A program made the translations under genes and the position numbers. This document shows positions 1 to 8,870 of a DNA stretch of 64,000 nt, one piece after another. Under the pieces are notes generated by a model. The model saw only the letters and a list, made by a program, of their open reading frames with translations. It searched no databases and had not been told where the DNA came from. Numbering within the stretch: the stretch's first letter is position 1; every line of letters starts with the position of its first letter. This DNA is from Candidatus Fimimorpha excrementavium (GTDB taxonomy: Bacteria > Bacillota > Clostridia > Lachnospirales > Lachnospiraceae), in the NCBI GenBank assembly GCA_018710785.1, contig DVJD01000093.1:1-64000 (forward strand), given 5' to 3'.

Positions 1-680
1 TTTGTCAGATACTCTGTTATAATTTCTCCATAATAATTGTTCATCTGCAATTTCGCATAGATAAAAGGTTTTAATAAATAACGGATTATGATACATATAA
101 CCGGACAAATAAAAATCCAGTTTTTATTAACTAAGGATGTTGCCACTCCTTCACTCCATTGTACCGGAATTTCTGTCGGCAGCTTAGAGTAAAACAAAGC
201 CCCAATAATCAAACATAGTACGGTAATCGTTGTCCAGGTAATCATACTTCCCCAAATATACAAAAAGCTGACTGAATCCAGTTTGAAAACAGTTTGATTA
301 TCTTTCCAATAGTCATGCAAATCTGTTACATACTGTTCTATCTGTAATTTTTCATAACTAATACTTTCTTCATCCAACATTTTTTCGCACATGAATTTCG
401 CCTTATTCAAATCAGTAATCTGACTTTTTAATACTTCATTTTGCTTCTCAAGCATTTCCCGCAATGTTACTTTTTCGGATATAATACTTCGTATATCCTC
501 AATAGAAATTCCCAATGTACGTAGATATGCAATCTTCTTTATATTTTCCACATCATTTTCAGAATAATCTCTATAACCATTACTTTCATTTCTCGAAGGC
601 TCAATAAGTTTTTCCTTTTCATAAAATCGGATATTAGAACGGGATAAACCTGTTCGTTTTTCTACGTCTTTTATAGTCAT
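1..680 (-). CDS. MerR-family regulator with membrane C-terminal domain (partial)
   Basis: The reading frame starts at 680 and stays open to the left window edge, so the C-terminus is missing. Residues 1-70 form a MerR helix-turn-helix with the usual opening (TIKDVEKRTGLSRSNIRFYE) and the YLRTLGIS segment; a short coiled linker follows. The C-terminal part holds two hydrophobic stretches (about residues 145-170 and 195-215) separated by a segment with LPTEIPVQW, like the DUF1648 motif of SdpI-type membrane proteins. The start at 680 was preferred over the in-frame ATG at 689 because GAGGGG lies nine bases upstream of it. Inference: a membrane-tethered regulator sensing an envelope signal. No partner gene is visible. 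Confidence 0.8.
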   Translation of the reverse strand, partial: MTIKDVEKRTGLSRSNIRFYEKEKLIEPSRNESNGYRDYSENDVENIKKIAYLRTLGISIEDIRSIISEKVTLREMLEKQNEVLKSQITDLNKAKFMCEKMLDEESISYEKLQIEQYVTDLHDYWKDNQTVFKLDSVSFLYIWGSMITWTTITVLCLIIGALFYSKLPTEIPVQWSEGVATSLVNKNWIFICPVICIIIRYLLKPFIYAKLQMNNYYGEIITEYLT

Positions 681-775
681 GTTATGCATCCCCTCTTTCA
701 AGCAACTCTATTTTACTTAATAATAAGCTATAAACAAGGTTTACAGTCAAGCATTTATCAAAAATCTTTGCTCGG

Positions 776-979
776 TTAGTTACAAATCAATTCTACAATC
801 CTTTCAAAGCGTTCTTGTGCCAATTCTTCTATATCTGAAAGATAACTAATCAACCTGCCACTTGTAAGCAGAGTAATATAAACCGCTTTCTTATGTTCTT
901 TCAAATAGTGTTTCCTTTGCCATAGCTGCCTTATTGATATAAAACGGTTACTACACCAATTTTTACACCATTTCCACAT
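776..979 (-). pseudogene. TnpV-like transposon protein remnant
   Basis: A 67-codon frame whose middle (LKEHKKAVYITLLTSGRL and SYLSDIEELAQERFERIV) matches the core of TnpV proteins carried by Clostridial mobile elements. Intact members run to about 110-120 residues and continue with a conserved Q-M-A-E segment, but here the frame stops just after that core, and the N-terminal 25 residues do not resemble the family. This is a truncated relic, not a working gene. It lies between a MerR gene and a TetR gene in an AT-rich patch, which fits past insertion of a mobile element. Confidence 0.6.
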
Positions 980-1129
980 AAATCAAGACGCTCCCAGATA
1001 AAAACATCAATGCCGCAGAATCCTTGAAAATAAGGCTCTGCGTCATTTGATAACACAAGACAAAAACCAATCGCAACTAACAAGAGATGCGTGCTAATTC
1101 ATTTCTAAAAATTTTATAAACTCCATAGA

Positions 1130-1158
1130 TTGACATCATAACGAAACTATGTTAATAT
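1130..1158 (+). promoter_or_regulatory. Sigma-70 type promoter for TetR/glycosyltransferase pair
   Basis: TTGACA at 1130-1135 and TAATAT at 1153-1158 are separated by exactly 17 bases, giving a near-consensus housekeeping promoter. The expected start site is near 1165, inside the inverted repeat at 1163-1179. Confidence 0.8.
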
Positions 1159-1162
1159 AAAA

Positions 1163-1179
1163 AAACCGAACGACGGTTT
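1163..1179. promoter_or_regulatory. Probable TetR operator
   Basis: AAACCG-AACGA-CGGTTT is a perfect 6-bp inverted repeat spaced by 5 bp, immediately downstream of the -10 element and 18 bases before the TetR start codon. Position and form fit an autoregulatory TetR operator that blocks initiation. Confidence 0.72.
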
Positions 1180-1197
1180 ATTTTTGGGGGATAAAAA

Positions 1198-1842
1198 ATG
1201 AAACAAGAAGAAAAATCATTGCTTTCCAAAGGCAAAATCATTGATGCTGCAATGAAGCTGTTTTTAGAGAAAGGGTATGAAACTACTACCATGCAGGACA
1301 TTGTTGAAACCAGCGGAATGTCAAAAGGAGCGATTTACCATTATTTTCAAAGCAAGCAAGAGATTGTCGTTTATCTATCCAATTATGAAAAGGAGCGGTA
1401 TACCAGCCGCATCAAAGAACTGACGGCACATACGGAAATGACGGCACAGCAAAAAATCAGCCAGATGATTGCTTACCTTTTTTCCAACGACACCCTCTCA
1501 ATACTCACAAAAGAAAAGTGGGCTGAAAAAGTTCCTTTTGCGCTTCTGGACACTCTGCGAAATTCTCTGAATGTCCTTTCCGGCTATTTAGAAGAAATTT
1601 TGCGGCAAGGTACGGCAAATAAGGAATTTGACTGCAAATATCCCAAGGAACTTGCCGGTGTGCTGATTCTTCTGATTGATATTTGGCTCGATCCGTCTAT
1701 CGTTGAAAGCGGCTATGAAGAAATGTGCGAAAAGGTTGACTTTATCGCCCTTCTTGCATCCCGATTTGATACGCCGATTTTCAGCGCGGAATTGACCGCA
1801 CAGGTAAAGGAGGGTTTGCGGGTTTATTATGCGTGCATTTAA
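1198..1842 (+). CDS. TetR/AcrR-family transcriptional regulator
   Basis: A 214-residue protein with a TetR N-terminal helix-turn-helix at about residues 12-58 (IDAAMKLFLEKGYETTTMQD, then SGMSKGAIYHYFQSKQEI). The C-terminal all-helical ligand domain is not assignable to a ligand class. The ATG at 1198 follows GGGGG by about eight bases. It overlaps the following glycosyltransferase gene by 14 bases in another frame, so the two are translationally coupled. The operator-like palindrome in its own promoter suggests autorepression, relieved by a compound that the glycosyltransferase may modify; that last link is inference. Confidence 0.92.
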   Translation: MKQEEKSLLSKGKIIDAAMKLFLEKGYETTTMQDIVETSGMSKGAIYHYFQSKQEIVVYLSNYEKERYTSRIKELTAHTEMTAQQKISQMIAYLFSNDTLSILTKEKWAEKVPFALLDTLRNSLNVLSGYLEEILRQGTANKEFDCKYPKELAGVLILLIDIWLDPSIVESGYEEMCEKVDFIALLASRFDTPIFSAELTAQVKEGLRVYYACI

Positions 1843-3010
1843 AAAAAGGAATATTCTGATGGTGAACCTGCCTTTCTCCGGCCATACAACTCCCACGTTG
1901 GGGCTGGCAAAGGTATTGGTGGATTTGGGACATCATGTGTGCTATATCAATGCGTCGGACTGGAAGGAAAAAATTGAGAAAACCGGCGCTGTATTCCTTC
2001 CATACGACAATTACCCGGAAACGCTTTCCCCTTCTCAAAAGGAGATAAAAAGCTGGTTTGCTGCCTATCAGACTGTCCAAAGGGTAGGCGCAGATTTTGA
2101 CTGCTTGATTTATGAGATGCTGTTTCTTCCGGGAAAGGCTTTGGCCGATCAGTTGAACATACCGGCGTTTCGCCTGTTTTCGACCTTTACATTGAACGAA
2201 AAAGTGCTGCGCGATTTTGGAAGAACCGGCGGTTGGTATATGACCGCAATATTCCGTTACCCGCGGCTTTGCAGGCTGTTATCTAAAGTAATCCAAAAGA
2301 AATTTGGTTTGCGTTATGGGGATATTTCAAAGGAAATGGTACACAATGCGCCCAGTCTGAATTTCACGTATACGATCAGAGATTTTCAGATTTACCCCGA
2401 CGAGTTTCCTGCCGCTCATTATAAATATGTTGGCCCGGCAATGGAGGATCGCGCGGAGCAAGACTTTGATTTTTCCCAAATGACAACCCCCATCATTTAC
2501 ATTTCCCTCGGAACCCTGCTGAATACTTCCGCAGCGTTCTTTCGAAAATGTATCGACGCTTTCCGTGACGAATCCGTTTCCGTGATCATTTCCCTTGGAA
2601 AAACGGTTAAGAAAGAACAACTTGGCGAGATACCGGCCAACATTTTTATCTATCCTTTTGTTCCGCAATTAAAAATACTGAAAAGGGCCTCTCTCTTTAT
2701 CACCCACGGCGGGATGAACAGTGTAAATGAAGCCTTATATTATGGAACGCCCATGCTGGTTATCCCTGTCGGCAACGATCAGCCGCGAGTGGCGCAGCAG
2801 ATTGAAGATCTGCATTTGGGGAGATATCTCAAAAAGAAACCGCTAACCCCGGACATACTAAAAGACAATGCGAAAAGGGTTTTACAGGATATGTCTTACA
2901 AAGAGCATATCATTCCCTTTCAGAAAAAATTTCAGGCAGCGCGTGGGAACGCTGCCATCGCAGAAATGATTTTAGACGCGCTCTCTCAAAAAGGAATCCC
3001 GCTTACATAA
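1829..3010 (+). CDS. MGT/UGT-type (GT1) glycosyltransferase
   Basis: A 393-residue GT-B fold enzyme of the macrolide/natural-product glycosyltransferase type. The N-terminal motif PFSGHTTPTLGLAKVL (residues 12-27) is the acceptor-domain glycine/histidine loop of the family, with His near residue 16 as the probable catalytic base. The C-terminal donor motif FITHGGMNSVNEALYYGTP (about 290-308), followed by the DQPRVA segment, binds the nucleotide sugar. Length is normal. Co-transcription with TetR suggests that it glycosylates, and so inactivates, a toxic small molecule sensed by the regulator. The acceptor is unknown. Confidence 0.88.
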   Translation: MRAFKKRNILMVNLPFSGHTTPTLGLAKVLVDLGHHVCYINASDWKEKIEKTGAVFLPYDNYPETLSPSQKEIKSWFAAYQTVQRVGADFDCLIYEMLFLPGKALADQLNIPAFRLFSTFTLNEKVLRDFGRTGGWYMTAIFRYPRLCRLLSKVIQKKFGLRYGDISKEMVHNAPSLNFTYTIRDFQIYPDEFPAAHYKYVGPAMEDRAEQDFDFSQMTTPIIYISLGTLLNTSAAFFRKCIDAFRDESVSVIISLGKTVKKEQLGEIPANIFIYPFVPQLKILKRASLFITHGGMNSVNEALYYGTPMLVIPVGNDQPRVAQQIEDLHLGRYLKKKPLTPDILKDNAKRVLQDMSYKEHIIPFQKKFQAARGNAAIAEMILDALSQKGIPLT

Positions 3011-3099
3011 TTGCTGAATACAGTAAAAATCGTTCTCGCAGAACTACCGATGTGCGTTCCCACTGCTCTGGAAGTCAGGGACTGTCGGAAGATGCAGGA

Positions 3100-3369
3100 T
3101 TACCGCAAGATCTTTAATGTATCGGTATCGTCCATACCCAATATCTTGTCTAAAAAATCCTTTCCCGGCAGCCCCAATATCCGCTCTATTCCAGTTCTTT
3201 CCCCACCTCGCCCGCTTTTTTCCTTTCCTTCCTCCGCTTCCTGAATCTTCTTTTTCTCTTCATATGTCAATTCCGGGATGGCATCCTGTCCCAGAAATTC
3301 AATGGTGTACCAATAATCCAGCACCGTCTCCGCAATCGGTTTTAAGTGTTCCACATTGCCTTTATCCAT
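3100..3369 (-). CDS. Small hypothetical protein, possible N-terminal gene remnant
   Basis: An 89-residue acidic/basic-mixed protein starting at the ATG at 3369, chosen because a GTGAGGGG ribosome site lies seven bases upstream. The first 30 residues contain an aromatic-rich stretch (ETVLDYWYTIEFLGQD) recalling the extreme N-terminus of some large Firmicute helicase/ATPase proteins; the rest is charged and low in complexity. No intact downstream gene follows, so this may be the surviving start of a lost larger gene. Function is not assigned. Confidence 0.4.
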   Translation of the reverse strand: MDKGNVEHLKPIAETVLDYWYTIEFLGQDAIPELTYEEKKKIQEAEEGKEKSGRGGERTGIERILGLPGKDFLDKILGMDDTDTLKILR

Positions 3370-3762
3370 CGTACATCCCCTCACTTCCACAAAACCGTAC
3401 CAATCTTTACCCTATTATCCATACTGCCGCAAGCCGCCGTCGAAATGGCACTCGTCTGCCGCATTGCCCCTTTCCGTCCGCAGGACTTGAGGGCAGCTTT
3501 TCCTCCATAATACTCTATAATAATAGAGCGTATCCGAAAATTTATGCCAACGGCTTCCAAAACGCAAACGCCAGCAATTTTCAAACACCCTCTCGCCTAA
3601 CAATACCATATTCTGTCACAAAATCATGCTCGGGTTTGTATACTTAAATTATACATGATGGCGGCTCCTATGTACATGAAAAAGCAGGAATAAATTAAAT
3701 TCCATACGATCTTAAAAAATGGCGGACAAGCGAAAAGGCTGCATCGGTATCAAACAAAACGC

Positions 3763-3822
3763 AAAATCCGCCATCAGAATCGTTGCCGACCCATTCGTCG
3801 CAACATTCTGATGGCGGATTTT
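3763..3822 (-). terminator. Strong stem-loop terminator after the dehydratase gene
   Basis: An 18-bp perfect inverted repeat (3763-3780 with 3805-3822) is extended by a further 5-bp inner pairing across one bulged base (3782-3786 with 3800-3804). A-rich sequence lies on one side and T-rich on the other, so it could act in both directions. It sits just after the stop codon at 3851 of the minus-strand dehydratase. Confidence 0.75.
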
Positions 3823-3850
3823 TCTCATCCACGCGTGTCACACTTGCCGC

Positions 3851-5572
3851 TTACTCCATATATCCGCCCTTCATCGGAGACACAGCCTTATCGGCAAACT
3901 GTTTCAGCACGCCGCTCTTATAGCGGTTTTCCTTCGGCTTCCAGGCCGCTTTTCTCTCTCTTAAGATCGCTTCCATCTCTTCTTCCGTCTTTCTTATGCC
4001 ATTGACGCCCACGATGCGGATGATGCGGTCAGGGATGCTGATCTCGATCAGATCGTTTTCTTCCACCAGGGCGATGGGACCGCCCTCTGCGGCTTCCGGG
4101 GAGATATGGCCGATGGCCGGTCCTTTGGACGCGCCGGAAAAACGGCCGTCGGTCAGAAGGGCAATGCTGGCTCCCAGCGTCGCGTCAGATGCGATGGCTT
4201 CCGTCGTGTAAAACATTTCCGGCATCCCGCTTCCCTTCGGCCCCTCATAGCGGATGATAACGGCGTCCCCCGGCTGGATCTCATGGGTCAGGACAGCTTT
4301 GATGGCTTCCTCTTCACAGTCAAACGGTCTGGCGCGAAGAACAGCCTCAAACATCTCCTTCGGAACCACCGTGTGCTTTACGACGGCGCCGTCCGGCGCC
4401 AGGTTCCCCTTTAAGATGGCGATGCTGCCGTCCGTCCCAAACGGCTTGTCGAAGGGGCGGATCACGTCTTCCCTCTTTAACTTCCATTGATCCAGATAAC
4501 CCTGGCATTTTTCATAGAATCCGCTCTTTTTCAGGTCTTCCAGGTTTTCTCCCAGAGTCTTTCCCGTCACCGTCATCACATCCAGGTGAAGCATGTCTTT
4601 GATCTCTTCCATAATCGTCGGAACGCCGCCTGCATAGTAGAAGAACTGGGCAGGCCACTGTCCCGCCGGACGGATGTTTAACAGGTAGTGGGCGCCTCTG
4701 TGGAGGCGGTCAAAGGTATCCCCGTCGATCTCGAATCCAAATTCCTTGGCAATGGCCGGAATATGGAGAAGGGAATTGGTGGAACCGGAGATGGCCGCAT
4801 GTACCATGATGGCGTTTTCAAAAGACTTCATGGTCACGATCTTGTCCGGCGTCAGGTTGTGCTTTGCCAGCCATACCGCCTGTTCTCCCGCTTTTCTGGC
4901 AAACTCTCTTAAATCTTTGCTGGTGGCGGGCATCAATGCGCTTCCCGGCAGCATCAGTCCCAGCGCCTCCGCCATGACCTGCATGGTGGACGCCGTCCCC
5001 ATAAACGAACAGGCGCCGCAGGACGGACAGGCATGGTGCTTATAAAATTCCATCTTCTCTTTTGTGATTTCCCCGCGCTCGCACATGGCATTGTACATCC
5101 CGATCTGTTCCAGCGTCAGCAGATCCGGACCGGCGTCCATCACGCCCCCGGTCACGACGATGGATGGAATATTAATCCTCCCGACGGCCATCAGGTGTGC
5201 CGGCATACTCTTATCGCAGCTCGCAATGAACACGCCTCCGTCAAAGGGCGTGGCATTGGCATGGATCTCGATCATATTGGCCATCATATCCCTGGACGGC
5301 AGGGAGTAATTGATCCCGTCATGCCCCTGGGCTTCCCCGTCACAGATATCCGTACAGAAATAGCGGGCGCCGAATCCCCCGGCCTCTGCCACGCCCTTTC
5401 TGGCCTCCTCCACCAGCTCCAGCAGGTGGCCGCTCCCCGGATGGCTGTCCCCAAAGGAACTCTCAATGATAATCTGTGGTTTCGCCAGATCTTCCAGCTT
5501 CCACCCCGTCCCCAGACGCAGCGGATCCAATTCCGGCGCCATCTCTCTTAATTTCTGACTTCTCAGTTCCAT
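3851..5572 (-). CDS. IlvD/Edd-family sugar-acid or dihydroxy-acid dehydratase
   Basis: A 573-residue iron-sulfur dehydratase, the normal family length. Visible cluster ligands are Cys77 (DICDG), Cys119 (SCDKSMPAH) and the CPSCGAC motif at 183-189. GHDGI follows the first cysteine as in the family. The sequence before the first cysteine (FGDSHPGSGHL) differs from classical valine/isoleucine-pathway IlvD. The gene lies in a two-gene operon with a GntP permease and faces a FadR-type regulator; no ilv genes are near. I infer an aldonate/sugar-acid dehydratase giving a 2-keto-3-deoxy product, but annotation pipelines may call it ilvD. GGAGGAG precedes the start. Confidence 0.85.
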   Translation of the reverse strand: MELRSQKLREMAPELDPLRLGTGWKLEDLAKPQIIIESSFGDSHPGSGHLLELVEEARKGVAEAGGFGARYFCTDICDGEAQGHDGINYSLPSRDMMANMIEIHANATPFDGGVFIASCDKSMPAHLMAVGRINIPSIVVTGGVMDAGPDLLTLEQIGMYNAMCERGEITKEKMEFYKHHACPSCGACSFMGTASTMQVMAEALGLMLPGSALMPATSKDLREFARKAGEQAVWLAKHNLTPDKIVTMKSFENAIMVHAAISGSTNSLLHIPAIAKEFGFEIDGDTFDRLHRGAHYLLNIRPAGQWPAQFFYYAGGVPTIMEEIKDMLHLDVMTVTGKTLGENLEDLKKSGFYEKCQGYLDQWKLKREDVIRPFDKPFGTDGSIAILKGNLAPDGAVVKHTVVPKEMFEAVLRARPFDCEEEAIKAVLTHEIQPGDAVIIRYEGPKGSGMPEMFYTTEAIASDATLGASIALLTDGRFSGASKGPAIGHISPEAAEGGPIALVEENDLIEISIPDRIIRIVGVNGIRKTEEEMEAILRERKAAWKPKENRYKSGVLKQFADKAVSPMKGGYME

Positions 5573-5602
5573 CTTGCAATCTCCTCCTTCATTTTTATTC
5601 TT

Positions 5603-6958
5603 TTATGCAAACAGGGAAATAAGCAATCCCAATCCCAGCCCGGACAGTCCGATCAGTGTCTCCATCACGGTCCAGGATTTCAGTGTCGTCTTCTCATCAA
5701 TCTCCAAAAAGGTTCCCACCAGCCAGAATCCGGCGTCATTGACATGGCTGAGAGCCGTCGCCCCGCCGCAGATGGCACAGCACATGGCAGCTTTATAAAG
5801 CACGCTGCAGCCAGCCACGGCAGGCATGGCGGCCATAATGCCGGAAGCCATGGTCATGGCCACGATGGAGCTTCCCACCGACGCCCTGACCAAAAACGCA
5901 ATCAAAAAGGCCACCAGAATCAGCGGCATTCCGCTCTGCTCCAATACCGGCCCGATGATATTGCCAAGCCCGGAATCCTGCAGCATCCAGCGGATGACGC
6001 CGCCGCTGGCGATGACGAGCAGAATCATGCCGACTGGACGCAGCGAATGATCCAGGATTTTTTTCAGTTCCGCCTTACTGTATCCCTGACGGGTTCCCAG
6101 AAAATACATGGCCACTAAAGTGGCGATGGTCAGCGCCAAAAACGGCTCTCCCAAAAACTGAAGTACGCTCTGTACTCCCTGGGGAATCGGAAGATATACG
6201 GCGATGGTACTCAAAAGGATCAGCACCAGGGGAATCAGGATGATCGTAAGTACCAGCCAGAAAGGAGGCAGGCCCCGCTCTTTGTCCTTCACTTCCTCGA
6301 TGTTGGCAGGCAGACTGGTAAAAATCTTATTGCCGATCACTCTGCCCCATACGATACCGGCAATCACAGTGGAGATTACCGCCACAGGGATCCCCACGGC
6401 GATCATCGTCCCCAGGCTGACTCCCAGCGCATTGGCCACCAGCACCGAACCGGCCGACGGCGGTACAAAGGCATATCCGGAAGCCAGTCCGGCCAACAGC
6501 GGAATCGCATAGCACAGCGTGGATTTCTTCGTCTGTTTCGCCACATTAAATGCCAGAGGAATCAGGATTACCACTCCGGCTTCAAAAAATACGGTTGTTC
6601 CAATCACAAGTCCGGTTAATCCCAACGCCCATCCGGCCTTTGTCTGTCCAAACTTCTGAATCAGAGTCTGGGCAATCTTCTGCGCGCCGCCGCTGATCTC
6701 CAAAATCCCTCCGAACATGGAACCCAGTCCGATCAAAAGGGCAATCCCCTGCAGGGTTTTTCCTACGCCCTTCTCCACCGTCTCTCCGATCAGGGACAGC
6801 GGCATCCCCGCGCCCACACCGATCACGATCGCGGAGATCATCATGGAAATCACCGGATGCAGTTTAAACTTGATAATCAAAAATAGGAGCAGCAGGATCC
6901 CCACCGCCGCCGCAAGTATGAGCCGGGTGGGATCCGCCATAAATACTGGTTCTGTCAT
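5603..6958 (-). CDS. GntP-family gluconate/sugar-acid permease
   Basis: A polytopic membrane protein of about 451 residues with roughly 12 hydrophobic helices, beginning with LAAAVGILLLLFLIIKFKLH. The internal glycine-rich FGGILEISGG and APPSAGSVL-like (VPPSAGSVLVANALG) segments are typical of GntP transporters, as is DAGFWLVGTFL near the C-terminus. The start at 6958 was chosen over the upstream ATG at 7006 because GGAGG sits six bases before it. It is the promoter-proximal gene of the operon with the dehydratase, so it probably imports that enzyme's acid substrate by proton symport. Confidence 0.88.
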   Translation of the reverse strand: MTEPVFMADPTRLILAAAVGILLLLFLIIKFKLHPVISMMISAIVIGVGAGMPLSLIGETVEKGVGKTLQGIALLIGLGSMFGGILEISGGAQKIAQTLIQKFGQTKAGWALGLTGLVIGTTVFFEAGVVILIPLAFNVAKQTKKSTLCYAIPLLAGLASGYAFVPPSAGSVLVANALGVSLGTMIAVGIPVAVISTVIAGIVWGRVIGNKIFTSLPANIEEVKDKERGLPPFWLVLTIILIPLVLILLSTIAVYLPIPQGVQSVLQFLGEPFLALTIATLVAMYFLGTRQGYSKAELKKILDHSLRPVGMILLVIASGGVIRWMLQDSGLGNIIGPVLEQSGMPLILVAFLIAFLVRASVGSSIVAMTMASGIMAAMPAVAGCSVLYKAAMCCAICGGATALSHVNDAGFWLVGTFLEIDEKTTLKSWTVMETLIGLSGLGLGLLISLFA

Positions 6959-7002
6959 TGTTTTCCTCCATTGTTCCCAGACAAATGGTCTGGCTTTTTT
7001 AT

Positions 7003-7030
7003 TCATCTGACCTCTTTTAAAATCATCTGA
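7003..7030. promoter_or_regulatory. Two downstream TCATCTGA operator-like repeats
   Basis: TCATCTGA occurs at 7003-7010 and 7023-7030, in the leader of the permease/dehydratase operon. These are two of three same-orientation copies in the intergenic region between that operon and the FadR-type regulator. They are plausible secondary operators. Confidence 0.45.
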
Positions 7031-7086
7031 TCTTTTAGCGGTAAAACTAGTGATTGAATCAGTTTTTTTGTATTTTCTTCAATAAG

Positions 7087-7119
7087 TCATCTGATGTTTT
7101 TATTTTAATACATTTTTCC
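7087..7119 (-). promoter_or_regulatory. Permease/dehydratase promoter with CATC-T-GATG palindrome
   Basis: Read on the minus strand, TTGATT and TAAAAT are spaced by 16 bases. The palindrome CATCTGATG (7088-7096) lies at the presumed start site just downstream of the -10. A GntR/FadR-type operator covering the start site would repress the operon. The promoter is only a fair consensus match, so it is a candidate. Confidence 0.5.
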
Positions 7120-7298
7120 CAAAAATCAATCCTGTAATTTTTCACAATTTCTTTTCACATTTTTGTGTACAATCACGATTTGACATTCCTCTCTTTCTGT
7201 CCTATTCTTATTTTTATAAGATTTCTGGGCAAAAAATAAAGTCCCAGTCATACAGCACCTTTATTGCTATAGACACGGAACGATTGGAGAAAAATCAT

Positions 7299-8048
7299 AT
7301 GACGAATTTATCAGACGAAGAAAAAAGCCTTCCGGAACGGTTAGCGGAAGACGTAATCGCCTTTATTTTGCAAGAACATCTGGAACCGGGCGACAAACTG
7401 CCCAATGAGTCTGTGTTATCCGAAAAAATGGGGGCCGGAAGAAGTTCCATCCGGGAAGCCATGAAACTGCTGGCTTCCAGAAATATTGTAACTATACGCC
7501 AGGGTTCCGGTACCTACATCGCCAAGACGCCGGGGATCGTGGAAGATCCGCTGGGGTTTACCTTTATCGGAGATAAGGAAAAGCTGGTAACGGATCTTCT
7601 GGAAGTGCGCTTTCTCCTGGAGCCATCCATCGCCGGTATGGCGGCCTCCAATGCCACCGCCGAAGACATCCTTCGGATTCGCCGCCTGTGCCTCGAAGTC
7701 GAGGAGCTGCTTGCCGCCGGAACCGACCATACGCATAAAGACATTGAATTTCATACGGCCATCGCCATGAGCAGTAAAAATCTGGTGGTACCCCGGCTGA
7801 TCCCCATCATCAACAGTACCATCCCTCTGTTCATAGAGATGACCGGAAACATCCTGAAACAGGAGACCATGGAAACCCACCGGGCCGTCACCGAGGCCAT
7901 CACCGCCCACGATCCCATCCGCGCCCACGACGCCATGTATCTGCATCTGGTTTATAACCGTTCTAAGATCACGTCCAAATTTGTGGAGCGGTCCAATACC
8001 ACGATGCAGGCATACGAGGCATCCAACTGCAAGCATCCGGATATTTGA
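7299..8048 (+). CDS. GntR-family (FadR/FCD subfamily) transcriptional regulator
   Basis: A 249-residue regulator with a GntR winged helix at about residues 15-75 (the GDKLPNESVLSEKMGAGRSS helix-turn-helix, then IRQGSGTYI). The C-terminal all-helical FCD domain has metal/ligand histidines in the expected pattern (DIEFHTAIA, then H near MYLHLVY). The ATG at 7299 was preferred over a TTG at 7284 because GGAGA precedes it by eight bases. It is divergent from the GntP/dehydratase operon, which it most likely represses until a sugar-acid ligand binds. TTGACA (7180) with TATTCT (7204) is a candidate promoter. Confidence 0.9.
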   Translation: MTNLSDEEKSLPERLAEDVIAFILQEHLEPGDKLPNESVLSEKMGAGRSSIREAMKLLASRNIVTIRQGSGTYIAKTPGIVEDPLGFTFIGDKEKLVTDLLEVRFLLEPSIAGMAASNATAEDILRIRRLCLEVEELLAAGTDHTHKDIEFHTAIAMSSKNLVVPRLIPIINSTIPLFIEMTGNILKQETMETHRAVTEAITAHDPIRAHDAMYLHLVYNRSKITSKFVERSNTTMQAYEASNCKHPDI

Positions 8049-8129
8049 CCCTCGCGTCAGCCGCCAAATGGACATGCAAACATGTCCCCTTGGCTTGTTG
8101 GCCGCGGGAATAAGGAATGTGTTCTGCGA

Positions 8130-8185
8130 AAAAAACGGGATCTCCCGCCGGTCTTTGTACCACCCTGCAAGAAATCCCGTTTTTT
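8130..8185. terminator. Bidirectional terminator between convergent genes
   Basis: AAAAACGGGAT (near 8130-8141) pairs with ATCCCGTTTTTT (8174-8185). It has U-tracts in both directions and lies between the end of the plus-strand GntR gene and the end of the minus-strand CarD gene. A second, T-poor hairpin (8064-8093) precedes it. Confidence 0.75.
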
Positions 8186-8197
8186 CCGTCACTCTTT

Positions 8198-8731
8198 TTA
8201 TTCATTACTTTTGTATTCCCGAATCTCTTTTCGGATTCGGCTCTCCAGATATTCTTTTATTGTCTCCACCGTACTGTTTAACGCCACCGCCAGCTCTGCA
8301 CAGACCAGCGCCTCCGCTGATTTTAAATATTGTAGGTCAATCTGCCCCGGTTTCTTTTTCTGCTCTTCCGCCTCCGTTTTTTTCACATATCCTTCTTTCA
8401 TCAGGGAAAGCAGTATCTCTGGCTGATATGTCAGAAGCATCTTTCTGTAATGCTCCGTCAGTTGGGCCGGTTTTCTGCTTCGCAGGATGTCCGGTTTTAT
8501 TCCAGCCAGATGTTCCATAAAGAAACGGGCTTCTTTTGCCGTCATGATATCTCTGATCTGCGCGTTCGTATGCACCGACACATAAATGGTTGCTCCCTTT
8601 TTAAACAATGGAGACAATTGATAATACAGCTTCTGTCCCTTTTCCTGATTCCCGTACGGATAGGGCGTGATATCCATAACCCGGCATACGCCCTCGTTTT
8701 CGTACATCACATAACTCCCGATTTTAAACAT
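8198..8731 (-). CDS. CarD-family transcription factor
   Basis: A 177-residue protein whose N-terminal 65 residues carry the CarD/TRCF RNA-polymerase-interaction fold: FKIGSYVMYENEGVCRV, then LYYQLSPL and IYVSVHT. The C-terminal part is helical and lysine-rich. CarD-like proteins bind the RNA polymerase beta subunit and stabilise open complexes. The start at 8731 follows GAGGG closely, whereas the upstream ATG at 8743 has no ribosome site. It stands alone, ending convergently with the GntR gene. Confidence 0.88.
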   Translation of the reverse strand: MFKIGSYVMYENEGVCRVMDITPYPYGNQEKGQKLYYQLSPLFKKGATIYVSVHTNAQIRDIMTAKEARFFMEHLAGIKPDILRSRKPAQLTEHYRKMLLTYQPEILLSLMKEGYVKKTEAEEQKKKPGQIDLQYLKSAEALVCAELAVALNSTVETIKEYLESRIRKEIREYKSNE

Positions 8732-8870
8732 GATATCCCTCATTTCTATCGCCTGATACGGGTGTCTTGGCCCATTGACTCGTGTTGCTTATAGTATACC
8801 CCAAAATCTTCCATTTTTTCAAAGGCGATATTTCACGAAGTTTTCCCCATACGGAAAAGACGTATTTTGG

